A stretch of DNA of 64,000 nucleotides from an uncultured Mucilaginibacter sp. (GTDB lineage: Bacteria > Bacteroidota > Bacteroidia > Sphingobacteriales > Sphingobacteriaceae), in assembly GCA_903864275.1 (NCBI GenBank), contig CAIPFE010000022.1:1-64000 (forward strand), given 5' to 3'. Shown here one piece after another: positions 8,636 to 16,348 of the stretch. How positions within the stretch are numbered: position 1 is the stretch's first letter; every line of letters starts with the position of its first letter. A program made the translations under genes and the position numbers. The notes beneath the pieces are model-generated. The model worked only from the letters and a program-made list of their open reading frames with translations, was not told the DNA's origin and did no database searches.

Positions 8636-9190
8636 GTGAAAGATATTTTTGAAAGGCTTCAATCAGGAGAGATAGTCCTGTTGACTGACCCTGAATTTTC
8701 CAGGGTAGATGAAATTGTAACACGTACGCTGGCGCTGTCGCCGGCACTCAATTCTTCTACCAGCGTAGATCAAATCCGTAGCAGGTTAAGCGAGATTATC
8801 GGTTCGGAGTTGGACCAGTCAACAACAGTATTCGCGCCATTTTACACCAATTTTGGCCGTTCCATAAAAATTGGCAAACATGTATTCGTCAATCATGCCT
8901 GTTCATTTTTGGATATGGGCGGCATTACATTGGAAGATCATGTGTTGATTGGCCCGAAAGTCAATCTCATTACGGAGAATCACCCGCTTGACCCAATTGA
9001 TCGGCGCGGTATGCTTTGTAAACCTATTGTAATCAAACAAAACGCTTGGGTCGGCGCTGGAGCAACTATATTGCCTGGAGTAACAATCGGTGAAAATTCC
9101 GTGGTTGCAGCTGGGGCGGTAGTGAGTAAAGATGTCCCTGCTAATACAGTTGTGGCCGGAATTCCGGCCAAAATCATCAGAAGTATTTGA
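8636..9190 (+). CDS. Hexapeptide-repeat sugar O-acetyltransferase
   Basis: 184 aa with a left-handed beta-helix of hexapeptide repeats ([56 protein letters not shown]), as in maltose/galactoside acetyltransferases. The catalytic His is probably in ENHPLDP. The N-terminal helix [12 protein letters not shown] is typical, which supports the GTG start at 8636. It acetylates a sugar or related acceptor from acetyl-CoA in the cytosol; the acceptor is unknown. It lies directly behind the non-autonomous REP element. Confidence 0.85.
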   Translation: MKDIFERLQSGEIVLLTDPEFSRVDEIVTRTLALSPALNSSTSVDQIRSRLSEIIGSELDQSTTVFAPFYTNFGRSIKIGKHVFVNHACSFLDMGGITLEDHVLIGPKVNLITENHPLDPIDRRGMLCKPIVIKQNAWVGAGATILPGVTIGENSVVAAGAVVSKDVPANTVVAGIPAKIIRSI

Positions 9191-9446
9191 AAATTTTTAG
9201 TACAACATTTATTATCAATTATGAAATATTTAGTAGTGCTTCTACTACTAAGCGACACATTTGTTGTTAAAGAGAAAAAGGGCATGCAAAATTCAATCGT
9301 CAGTAAAGTATTAAAGCCTGGGCCGTGCCGTTCTCCCAATCTCGCCGAATATCCGCGTCGGGCGGCGGTTTGGGCTACTCGTACGTCGCTGACAGGTAAT
9401 AAACAATGCTGTGGCAGCGGAATTGTATCCCGTAAACTGATATTCC

Positions 9447-10469
9447 CTATCGCCAACCCAGGGCCGGGGCAACATGCTCCAAAATAGCCGACAGCACATG
9501 AACATTGTAGTCAACGCCCAGGGTATTGGGGATGGTAAGGAGCAGCGTGTCAGCTTCCTGTATTGCTTCATCCTGCGCCAGTTCTTTGATCAGCTGATCC
9601 GGTTCGGCGGCATAGCTCTTTCCAAAGACGGCTCTTTTTTCTGGCTCGATATAACCAAAACTGTCCGCTGATTTGCCTTGCTGCCCGAAGTAATACCTGT
9701 CCTGTTCGGTGACCAATGCATAGATCGATCGGCTCACAGATACCCGCGGTTCGCGCTGATTGCCGGCTTTTTTCCAGGCATCTTTATATGCCCTGATCTG
9801 CTCGGCCTGCTGGATATGGAAAGGTTTGCCGCTTTCATCAAATTTCAAAGTAGAACTTTGCAGGTGCATGCCGTTCCCGGCAGCCCAAACTGCGGTTGCA
9901 TTAGAGGCAGCTCCCCACCAGATCCGCTCCCGCAATCTGTCTGAATGCGGCTCCAGGCGTAATAAGCCGGGCGGGTTAGGGAACATCGGGTAAGGATTGG
10001 GCTCTGCAAACCCGGCGCCTTTTAATTTATCCAAAAACTCCAAAGCTTTCCGGCGGCCCATTTCAGCATCAGTTTCCCCCTTTTCAGGTTCATACCCGAA
10101 ATAGCGCCAGCCTTCGATCACTTGCTCAGGTGAACCCCGGCTAATGCCTAATTGCAAACGTCCGCCCGAGATCAGGTCGGCAGCACCGGCATCCTCCACC
10201 ATATACAGTGGGTTTTCATAGCGCATATCGATAACGCCGGTTCCAATTTCTATTTTGCTGGTTTTGGCGCCGATGGCCGAAAGCAAAGGAAAGGGCGATG
10301 CCAACTGCCGCGCAAAGTGATGGACGCGGAAATAGGCGCCATCTATACCAATTTCCTCTGCGGCGACAGCCAGGTCAATGGACTGCAGCAAAGTATCGCC
10401 CGCGGTACGGGTTTGATAGGAAGGGTGGTTGGACCAGTGCCCGAATGATAAAAATCCTATTTTCTTCAT
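9447..10469 (-). CDS. LLM-class flavin-dependent oxidoreductase
   Basis: About 340 aa from the ATG at 10469 (MKKIGFLSFGHW); an upstream in-frame ATG at 10505 would add 12 unlikely residues. The luciferase-like TIM barrel shows EEIGIDGAYFRVHHFARQLASPFPLL near the N-terminus, then IEIGTGVIDMRYENPLYMVEDAGAADL and SGGRLQLGISRGSPE. These are characteristic of FMN-dependent bacterial-luciferase-like monooxygenases. The substrate is unknown. It is divergent from yjdM, with about 110 bp between them. Confidence 0.85.
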   Translation of the reverse strand: MKKIGFLSFGHWSNHPSYQTRTAGDTLLQSIDLAVAAEEIGIDGAYFRVHHFARQLASPFPLLSAIGAKTSKIEIGTGVIDMRYENPLYMVEDAGAADLISGGRLQLGISRGSPEQVIEGWRYFGYEPEKGETDAEMGRRKALEFLDKLKGAGFAEPNPYPMFPNPPGLLRLEPHSDRLRERIWWGAASNATAVWAAGNGMHLQSSTLKFDESGKPFHIQQAEQIRAYKDAWKKAGNQREPRVSVSRSIYALVTEQDRYYFGQQGKSADSFGYIEPEKRAVFGKSYAAEPDQLIKELAQDEAIQEADTLLLTIPNTLGVDYNVHVLSAILEHVAPALGWR

Positions 10470-10552
10470 ATAGAAAACAAATGTAAGCATCCGGTCGGTC
10501 CGCACGGGTCACGGCTCAGTAAATCTTACGTACCGGGTATACCAACAATTGC

Positions 10553-10560
10553 TAACTTTG
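10553..10560 (+). promoter_or_regulatory. Putative -7 box for yjdM
   Basis: TAACTTTG fits the TAnnTTTG consensus 23 nt before the ATG at 10584. The -33 element is not obvious. Confidence 0.45.
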
Positions 10561-10583
10561 CGCTTTCAACAAATTGAATAGCC

Positions 10584-10922
10584 ATGACTGAACTTGCACC
10601 TTGCCCGATCTGCCGGTCCCCTTATACTTATGAACTGGAAAGCTTATTGGTTTGCCCGGAATGCGGGCATGAGTGGAACGCTGTGGAAGAGCCGGCAGGT
10701 GATGAGGCTTTTGCGGTGAAAGACAGCAACGGTAATGTGCTGCAGAATGGCGACACGGTGGTAACGATCAAAAACCTCCCGGTAAAAGGTACCACGCAAA
10801 CCATCAAAGCCGGCACGAAGGTCAAAAACATCCGTTTGGTAGCCAGCGATCATAATATCGACTGTAAGATTGAGGGATTCGGCGCGATGGCGTTAAAATC
10901 AGAATTCGTTAAAAAAGCCTGA
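10584..10922 (+). CDS. yjdM: Zinc-ribbon YjdM/PhnA-family protein
   Basis: 112 aa. An N-terminal zinc ribbon uses C7, C10, C24 and C27 (CPIC...CPEC). It is followed by the conserved [24 protein letters not shown] segment and a GTKVKNIRL beta domain, a match to the whole YjdM (formerly PhnA) family. The protein was named for alkylphosphonate loci but is not a phosphonoacetate hydrolase, and its role remains unclear. It is monocistronic. Confidence 0.9.
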   Translation: MTELAPCPICRSPYTYELESLLVCPECGHEWNAVEEPAGDEAFAVKDSNGNVLQNGDTVVTIKNLPVKGTTQTIKAGTKVKNIRLVASDHNIDCKIEGFGAMALKSEFVKKA

Positions 10923-11000
10923 ATACTGCCCCCGGTTGCCCGTAGAAGTTTTCATAATAGGTTTTAATTGGTTACCTGATATTTTATAGGGGTTTAATGT

Positions 11001-11771
11001 TTAACCATGACGAAGCATATCCGCATATTCGTTGGGCAAAGGACTATCTTCAACCGCTTTGGCCGCCTTTTCTACGTCATAATCAAAACGGATAAACTCA
11101 ACCTTTACACTGTCTTTATCTTTAATTGAACTATTTTCGTTGATGTGCAACAGCACATACCCGCCGCGCGGGTCTTTATCTTTAGGCTTACCTACCGAAC
11201 CGACATTAACTGCATGACGGTAATGGGGGTCATCGGTAACTACCGTTGGTAATACCCTGTGGTAAGGCTGGTGTGTATGGCCGAAACACATCACATCGGC
11301 ATCCGCCTGCTCCATGATCCGTACAAGGCTTTTTTCGTCCCTGTCCTCAAATAGATATTCATTAACCTTGCGGGGGCTGCCATGTACCAACAGCACGTTT
11401 AATTTATCGTTATTGAGTTGAAACTCTAAACGAATATGTGCCGGGAGCGTACGCAAGTAAGCCCTTTGCTCGTCTTTTACGACCTCGTTGGTATAAGCGA
11501 TAGATATTTTACCCATTGCCTTTTCTTCGTCCGTTTTATAGGCGCAGCCGCAATCATCGCTATGACGGCCAATTCCAAAATCATAGTTTCCGGCAATACA
11601 GGGAATGCCGCGTTTGCGGATCTCGTCAATTACTTCATTTGGCCAAATGTTATAGCCGACCAAATCGCCCAGACAGTAAATGGCATCGGGTTTTTGCGTT
11701 TCCACATCTTCAAAAAATGCTTCCAATGCAGGCAGGTTGGCGTGTATATCTGAAAAAAGAGCAATCTTCAT
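11001..11771 (-). CDS. Calcineurin-like metallophosphoesterase, last gene of the ars operon
   Basis: 256 aa from the ATG at 11771, which begins [19 protein letters not shown]; a longer start at 11816 would run into acr3. Metallophosphoesterase motifs appear in order: DxH in FSDIHAN, GDLVGYN, GNYD, LVHGSPR and FGHTHQPY. This resembles YfcE/MJ0936-type phosphodiesterases. The ATG overlaps the acr3 stop by ATGA, so the two are translationally coupled and this gene belongs to the arsenic operon. Its role there is not established; dephosphorylating an arsenic-stress metabolite is only a guess. Confidence 0.88.
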   Translation of the reverse strand: MKIALFSDIHANLPALEAFFEDVETQKPDAIYCLGDLVGYNIWPNEVIDEIRKRGIPCIAGNYDFGIGRHSDDCGCAYKTDEEKAMGKISIAYTNEVVKDEQRAYLRTLPAHIRLEFQLNNDKLNVLLVHGSPRKVNEYLFEDRDEKSLVRIMEQADADVMCFGHTHQPYHRVLPTVVTDDPHYRHAVNVGSVGKPKDKDPRGGYVLLHINENSSIKDKDSVKVEFIRFDYDVEKAAKAVEDSPLPNEYADMLRHG

Positions 11772-12850
11772 ATTGATATAGTCGTAACGGGTGTATAATA
11801 TTTTTTTCGGAGCCAAAAGGCTAAGTTGACTAAAGCAATCAATGCGGGTACTTCTACCAGTGGCCCTATTACCCCTGCAAAGGCTTCTCCCGAATTAATT
11901 CCGAATACGCCAATAGCAACAGCAATAGCCAGTTCAAAGTTGTTGCCTGTCGCGGTAAATGCAATTGAGGTGCTTCTTGAATAATCTGCCCCAAATGATT
12001 TACCGATAAAAAAGCTTATCGTGAACATAACGGTAAAGTAGATCACTAACGGGATTGCGATCCGTACCACGTCCATAGGTATCTGCACAATCAGGTTTCC
12101 TTTTAGGCTGAACATCACCACAATGGTAAAAAGCAAAGCAATCAAAGTTATGGGCGAAATAATAGGCACGTATTTTTGTTGAAACCATGTTTCACCTTTT
12201 ATTGCAATCAGTGCATAGCGACTGATGATCCCGGCTGCAAAAGGAATACCTAAATAAATACCTACACTTTTGGCAATTTCTAATATCGTGATATTAACAG
12301 CTAATCCCTTTAAGCCGAATAATGGCGGCAAAATGGTTATAAACACATAGGCGTAAACGCTGTAAAGTAATACCTGAAAAATGCTATTTAAAGCAATTAA
12401 TCCGGCTGCGTATTCCCGGTTGCCCTCGGCCAATTCGTTCCAAACTACCACCATCGCGATACAACGTGCAAGGCCGATAAGAATTAACCCAACCATATAA
12501 GCCGGGTGATCACGCAATAAGGTAATGGCTAAAAAGAACATCAGGATCGGCCCGACAATCCAATTCAGAATTAAAGAGGCGCTCAATACTTTGGTGTCTT
12601 TAAATACCTCGCCCATGTTTTCATATTTCACTTTGGCAAGCGGCGGGTACATCATCAATATTAAGCCAATGGCGAGTGGCAAATTGGTCGTCCCGGTGGA
12701 AAAGGAATTGATAAATCCTGCTGATGAGGGGATAAAGTAGCCTACAGCAACGCCGATGGCCATTGCCAGGAATATCCATAAAGTCAGGTAACGATCAAGG
12801 AAACTTAGTTTTTTTCTTTCTGCCACAGGGGCACAGGTGTTTGCGCTCAT
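11768..12850 (-). CDS. acr3: Arsenite efflux transporter, ACR3 family
   Basis: 360 aa with about ten membrane helices. It exports As(OH)3 through the inner membrane. Family marks: C130 in [16 protein letters not shown], the Cys essential in ACR3 proteins; [17 protein letters not shown] in the second half; and [14 protein letters not shown] near the end. It lies between the VOC gene (7-bp gap) and the metallophosphoesterase (4-bp overlap), in the middle of a complete resistance operon. Confidence 0.95.
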   Translation of the reverse strand: MSANTCAPVAERKKLSFLDRYLTLWIFLAMAIGVAVGYFIPSSAGFINSFSTGTTNLPLAIGLILMMYPPLAKVKYENMGEVFKDTKVLSASLILNWIVGPILMFFLAITLLRDHPAYMVGLILIGLARCIAMVVVWNELAEGNREYAAGLIALNSIFQVLLYSVYAYVFITILPPLFGLKGLAVNITILEIAKSVGIYLGIPFAAGIISRYALIAIKGETWFQQKYVPIISPITLIALLFTIVVMFSLKGNLIVQIPMDVVRIAIPLVIYFTVMFTISFFIGKSFGADYSRSTSIAFTATGNNFELAIAVAIGVFGINSGEAFAGVIGPLVEVPALIALVNLAFWLRKKYYTPVTTISI

Positions 12851-12856
12851 TATTTA

Positions 12857-13297
12857 TTATAAGGGTTTTAAGATGTCCCATACGCTGTTAACGCGTGGGA
12901 TATTGAGAAATTTGAAAGTATTTATTTTTTTGTCTTTGATGCTGAATTTCCAATTGAGTCCATTAGGGTCTGTTATGCCGAACGAATGGTTGTCCGGGTC
13001 GAATGAATTATAATCCGCTTTCAAGGTATTGGCAAATCCCGCTCTTGTGAATTGTACGAAGCGTTCATAAACCTCCTTGTCGGAATTAAAAAGAAAGCTG
13101 AAGTTGCCACATATTGGTTCAGTCACTTTCAGGTTTTCAATAAAGGTTATCGTCAGTAATTGTTTTCTTAAAGCATAGATAGCATGCCCCTCGTATAAGT
13201 CGGCCGCCGCCTCTCCCAATAAGATATTATAAAAGTCCATAGTACGCACCAGGTCTTTTACCTCATATTCAATATTTAATGTCGCGGCATGAAGCAT
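12857..13297 (-). CDS. VOC/glyoxalase-fold protein of the ars operon
   Basis: 146 aa. The VOC pattern begins LNIEYEVKDLVRTMDFYNILLGE and ends with FGITDPNGLNWKFS. The vicinal Cys expected of the ArsI C-As lyase are absent; only one Cys (in PICGNF) is visible, so ArsI activity is unlikely. It sits between arsC and acr3 with very short gaps (6-15 bp). It may bind or modify an arsenic conjugate, but that is inference from position. Confidence 0.8.
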   Translation of the reverse strand: MLHAATLNIEYEVKDLVRTMDFYNILLGEAAADLYEGHAIYALRKQLLTITFIENLKVTEPICGNFSFLFNSDKEVYERFVQFTRAGFANTLKADYNSFDPDNHSFGITDPNGLNWKFSIKDKKINTFKFLNIPRVNSVWDILKPL

Positions 13298-13311
13298 ATT
13301 CCACTACAGGA

Positions 13312-13776
13312 TTAAGCATTAAGCTTTTGTTTTACCCAATATTGCATGTGCTTCGCTTCATCAATAAAAGCCAGCACCGCTTCCTTTATTTCATTTCTCA
13401 CCTTGCGGGTGTTTTCCAAAATTTCTTCTTCGGTGCCCGTGAAACTTGACGGATCAGGGAATGACCAGCCCAGCCTCCTTACTACGCCTGGGAAAATAGG
13501 ACAACCCTCGGCGCTGGCTTCATCGCAAACGGTTATGACAGCCTGGAACAAACGGCCTTTCTTAAACAGGTCAAAAACCTCCTGTGTGCCTTTGTGGCTA
13601 ATGTCGATGCCCACTTCTGCCATCACTTTGACGACATTAGGGTTCAGTCTTCCGGGCTCCAGACCGGCGCTTTCAGCTATCAGCGATTTGCCGTCGTAAT
13701 GGTTCAGGAATGCCTCTGCCATCTGACTGCGGGCTGAATTGTGGATGCAAACAAATAAAATGTTGTGCTGTATCAT
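13312..13776 (-). CDS. arsC: Arsenate reductase, low-molecular-weight phosphatase type
   Basis: 154 aa. Reduces As(V) to As(III) in the cytosol. P-loop CX5R is CIHNSAR (10-16). The relay cysteines of thioredoxin-coupled enzymes may be C84 (VCDEAS) and C92 (GCPIFPG). The general acid is in DPSSF (108-112). The end YWVKQKLNA is a variant. It feeds arsenite to Acr3 encoded downstream. A putative ArsR site (13815-13829) lies in its leader. Confidence 0.93.
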   Translation of the reverse strand: MIQHNILFVCIHNSARSQMAEAFLNHYDGKSLIAESAGLEPGRLNPNVVKVMAEVGIDISHKGTQEVFDLFKKGRLFQAVITVCDEASAEGCPIFPGVVRRLGWSFPDPSSFTGTEEEILENTRKVRNEIKEAVLAFIDEAKHMQYWVKQKLNA

Positions 13777-13814
13777 GGTTTTATGTATTGGTTCAAAATC
13801 AGTCTGCTTGTATA

Positions 13815-13829
13815 TTGCAATTTAACGAT
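13815..13829. promoter_or_regulatory. Putative ArsR operator before arsC (variant)
   Basis: On the plus strand TTGCAATTTAACGAT, a variant of the TTGCAATATTACGAT motif found three more times in this operon, 38 bp upstream of arsC. Confidence 0.5.
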
Positions 13830-13847
13830 AAAACGCAGCAAAAAAAA

Positions 13848-14177
13848 TCAGCAACAGGTTTCGTCAAATTTTACATCAATAAAGAACGTTTTTAATATTG
13901 CGGCGTTCTCTTTCCATTTTACCTGGTCGATACAATAGTTCATCGATGTGCCTTCAATTGTTCCCTTTAACAATCCAGCCTCTTTCAGCTCCCTTAAATG
14001 CTGCGAGGTAGTCGCCTGTGATAAGCCCGTAACCTCTACCAAATAGCCGGTTATACATTCGTTGGCTTTCAGCAAATGGTCAATGATTGCGATCCTTGCC
14101 GGGTGTGCCACTGCCTTGAGCATTAGCGCCAGTTTGTTCTGCCTTTCCGTAAAATTGGCTGTCTTCGTTAATCCCAT
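13848..14177 (-). CDS. ArsR-family repressor (ArsR1), altered metal site
   Basis: 109 aa winged-helix protein: [16 protein letters not shown], recognition helix LSQATTSQHLRELKEAGL, wing TIEGTSMNYCI. It has C41 in ECITGYL, where the sister protein encoded at 15159 has CxC; the second Cys is Thr44-region residue. Other cysteines are C82 and a terminal CC (108-109). It could sense As(III) through C41, C82 or the CC pair. It has its own promoter with an operator overlapping the -7 box (14187-14200). It lies between arsM and arsC. Confidence 0.88.
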   Translation of the reverse strand: MGLTKTANFTERQNKLALMLKAVAHPARIAIIDHLLKANECITGYLVEVTGLSQATTSQHLRELKEAGLLKGTIEGTSMNYCIDQVKWKENAAILKTFFIDVKFDETCC

Positions 14178-14186
14178 CTTGTATAA

Positions 14187-14200
14187 TGCAATATTACGAT
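14187..14200. promoter_or_regulatory. Promoter -7 box with ArsR operator, arsR1
   Basis: Plus strand TGCAATATTACGAT; read toward arsR1 it is ATCGTAATATTGCA, containing a -7-like TAATATTG. A TTTG lies 18 nt upstream on the same strand, a good -33. The -7 box and operator overlap, the expected geometry for repression. Confidence 0.6.
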
Positions 14201-14258
14201 TAATAATTAAAATCCAAATATATTTTTATTTTTGATGGGATTAACGGGACGTTATTTA

Positions 14259-15104
14259 TTAGTTACAGCAATCCGGGCCGCAGCAGGTTTTTGCTTCCGT
14301 TGGTTTCTCGGCATATACGGTTATGCTAAAGATGCCAGCTTCTTTGCTTTGATACTGCGCTAATTCTTCTTCGTTCAAATGATCCTTTAAAATGTCAGTA
14401 GGGATATTGATCACTTTTTCCTTTTGGATACCGATGTTCTTAAAGCCGTTGTGCTGAATGAGTTCCAGGTAAACGTCTTTCTGAATAGCACCGGACACAC
14501 AACCCGCATACATTTCTGCACTTTTGCGCAAACCGTCCGGTAGGGTGCCTATCAAGACCACGTCAGAAATACTAAAGTGCCCACCTGGTTTTAACACCCG
14601 GTATATATCTTTGATTACTGCATCTTTATTAGGCACTAAGTTTAATACGCAGTTACTCACGATTACATCCGCAGTGTTAGCGGTAACCGGCATATTTTCA
14701 ATATCGCCAAAACGAAACTCGACATTATGAAAAGCTAACTTTTCGGCATTGGTTCTAGCCTTATTGATCATGGCCTCCGTAAAATCAATGCCAATCACTT
14801 TTCCCGTTTCGCCAGTTTCTGCTCTTGCTATAAAAGCGTCATTACCTGCGCCGGAACCTAAGTCGATCACGACATCACCTTTTTTAATTTTTGCGAATTG
14901 TGTAGGCAGGCCGCAGCCCAATCCTAAATCAGCATCTGAGTTATAGCCGTTCAAATCGGTATAATCATCACTCATGATGTTATATACTTCGGTGCTGCAA
15001 CCGGTGGCGCCGCAGCAGGAGGCTTGGTTGTCTTCCTTGTCCTGTAAAGCAATCTCACTGTATTTTTGCCTTACCAATTCTTTCAGTTCTTGTTCGTTGC
15101 TCAT
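14259..15104 (-). CDS. arsM: Arsenite S-adenosylmethionine methyltransferase
   Basis: 281 aa. Methylates As(III) with SAM. SAM motif I is DLGSGAGND (81-89). The arsenic-binding cysteines are C64 (GLGCGLP), C152 (SNCVLNL) and C202 (YAGCVSG); the 50-residue spacing between the last two equals that of known ArsM enzymes. Extra pairs occur near the N-terminus (C30, C31, C36) and at the C-terminus (CC...CC, 274-280), which may hand on arsenite. The gene lies between arsR2 and arsR1, with an operator-like site 22-36 bp upstream. Confidence 0.94.
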   Translation of the reverse strand: MSNEQELKELVRQKYSEIALQDKEDNQASCCGATGCSTEVYNIMSDDYTDLNGYNSDADLGLGCGLPTQFAKIKKGDVVIDLGSGAGNDAFIARAETGETGKVIGIDFTEAMINKARTNAEKLAFHNVEFRFGDIENMPVTANTADVIVSNCVLNLVPNKDAVIKDIYRVLKPGGHFSISDVVLIGTLPDGLRKSAEMYAGCVSGAIQKDVYLELIQHNGFKNIGIQKEKVINIPTDILKDHLNEEELAQYQSKEAGIFSITVYAEKPTEAKTCCGPDCCN

Positions 15105-15125
15105 GGTCTTTTAGTTTTATATTTA

Positions 15126-15140
15126 TTGTAATATTACGAT
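15126..15140. promoter_or_regulatory. Putative ArsR operator between arsR2 and arsM
   Basis: TTGTAATATTACGAT on the plus strand, the same motif as at 14187 and 15491, in the 54-bp gap before arsM. No good -33 box accompanies it, so it may be a binding site only. Confidence 0.55.
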
Positions 15141-15158
15141 GTATTTGTTTAAATTTTT

Positions 15159-15482
15159 TTAGCAGCAGGCTGGGTTATAGGAATTAAAGAATAAATCTAA
15201 CTGATCCTTTAACTCGTCCCAAACATCCGGGTTAATACAATAGCAAACACTTGCACCTTCTATGGTTCCCCGAATCAGCCCTGCCGTCTTCAGTTCTTTT
15301 AAGTGTTGTGAAATGGTTGGTTGTGCCAAACCCAATTCATCAACTAAGTCCCCGCAAATACAAGCGTTGGCCTTAATGATTTGCTGCAAAATAGCGATGC
15401 GCGCCGGGTGCGCCATTGCTTTGAGCATAACAGCCAGCCTGTTTTGCTCCCCGGTAAATATCTCTGTTTTCGTTACGCCCAT
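15159..15482 (-). CDS. arsR: ArsR-family arsenite-responsive repressor (ArsR2), first gene of the ars operon
   Basis: 107 aa. Winged helix with recognition helix [18 protein letters not shown]. The metal site ACICGDL (C41, C43) matches the CxC of E. coli ArsR (ELCVCDL). Additional cysteines are C80, C82 and C106-C107. About 60 percent identical to ArsR1 by eye, so a duplication. It is the likely sensor that releases the operator at 15491-15504 when arsenite binds. Confidence 0.92.
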   Translation of the reverse strand: MGVTKTEIFTGEQNRLAVMLKAMAHPARIAILQQIIKANACICGDLVDELGLAQPTISQHLKELKTAGLIRGTIEGASVCYCINPDVWDELKDQLDLFFNSYNPACC

Positions 15483-15490
15483 AAATACAT

Positions 15491-15524
15491 CGCAATATTA
15501 CGATTAATAAATTTGTAATTCAAA
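15491..15524 (-). promoter_or_regulatory. Main ars operon promoter with overlapping operator
   Basis: Reading toward arsR2: TTTG, 20 nt, then TAATATTG, close to the Bacteroidota -33/-7 consensus and spacing. The -7 lies inside the operator-like motif ATCGTAATATTGCG (plus strand CGCAATATTACGAT, 15491-15504), 9 bp before the start codon. Confidence 0.65.
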
Positions 15525-15637
15525 TTTTTTATTCCTTTTTTTATTCTACCTGGCTGAAAAAAAATTAATCTTCCATTTTACCTCGCCGGTTCAAGCGTCC
15601 CGCTTGAACCCAAACGATAGTCAGCGTCCCGCTGACA

Positions 15638-16179
15638 TCACCAAATGACTTTCAGCGGGTTTTCAGGATTTGCGCTGCTATACCAATACTCGTGCGCCGA
15701 ACCCACAAACCCTGCCCTTACCGGATTTTCATGCGTGTAATCGATCTTTTGCTCAATAACCGCAGGTGAAAAAAGCACAACCGGGTAATTGCCATTCTGC
15801 CAAAACTGATGCTTTTCGTTTAACGGATTGTATTTACCCGCCCTGTCAAAAGCTTTCAGCATCCATTCGCGCCGGCTTTCCTGTGTATTGTTGGCTATCA
15901 TCTTGTAAAGTTCTTTTGAAGTGAAGCTTTTAAATCGCCCCAATACATCACCTAATGACCCATCGGTAACATTGGCCACCATGTGAATATGGTTGGTCAT
16001 GATGACATAGGCATAAATATTGAGTTTTGCGTTTTGCTGGCACCAGGCCAGGTTTTCGATAATGAAATCGCTGTAATACCGGCGGGTAAATACATCTATC
16101 CCTGTCTGCCGACAGGCAGGCAGTCTACTACAGTTAAGGTGACGAAGTAAGGTTCGTCGGTTGAGGCGTTGCGTTGCAT
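15638..16179 (-). pseudogene. RAYT (Y1 / IS200-like) transposase, frameshifted by a 20-bp palindrome
   Basis: From ATG 16179 the frame reads MQRNASTDEPYFVTLTVVD. Then a 20-bp insertion (16101-16120) breaks the codon for Trp. After removing it the frame continues WIDVFTRRYYSDF, then MTNHIHMVANV with the HxH metal motif, and ends at 15638. The repaired gene is exactly 174 codons including stop (542 minus 20 bp), a normal RAYT length. The intact 3' part alone is 120 codons from an internal ATG and lacks the N-terminal strand. It is probably inactive now. Confidence 0.85.
16101..16120. repeat. 20-bp palindromic insertion in the transposase gene
   Basis: CCTGTCTGCCGACAGGCAGG, a near-perfect inverted repeat (CCTG.CTGCCG.CAG). 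Deleting it restores VVD-W-IDVFTRR, so the boundaries are exact. No target duplication is visible. Confidence 0.8.
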
Positions 16180-16348
16180 AGTAATAAAGTTGCGGAATAT
16201 TTTTTACATCGCAAAAGAGTTATGTGTAAGCGGGACGCTTACATTGGTTTGGATTCAAGCGGCGGGAGCGCGTGCGCTCGCGAAGGCAATCATTCAAACG
16301 TGTCTTAAACGATTGTTATGAGGATTCACCTGACGCGCGGCTTCTCTT

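Larger units (their letters stand above)
15584..16266. mobile_element. REP-associated tyrosine transposase (RAYT) element
   Basis: Hairpins flank the transposase gene. On the left are GGTTCAAGCG-TCC-CGCTTGAACC (15588-15610) and GTCAGCG-TCC-CGCTGAC (15620-15636). On the right is GTAAGCG-GGA-CGCTTAC (16226-16242). The outermost right hairpin is incomplete compared with the relative at 8582-8604. This layout is the classic REP/RAYT organisation. Confidence 0.8.

Noticed and set aside
9221-9487. 88-codon plus-strand frame MKYLVVLLLLSD...
   Set aside because: Starts like a leader but continues with unnatural Arg/Pro/Cys-rich sequence and overlaps the end of the LLM oxidoreductase gene on the other strand.
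12857-13297. VOC protein as ArsI C-As lyase
   Set aside because: The cysteine pair needed for binding trivalent organoarsenicals is not present.
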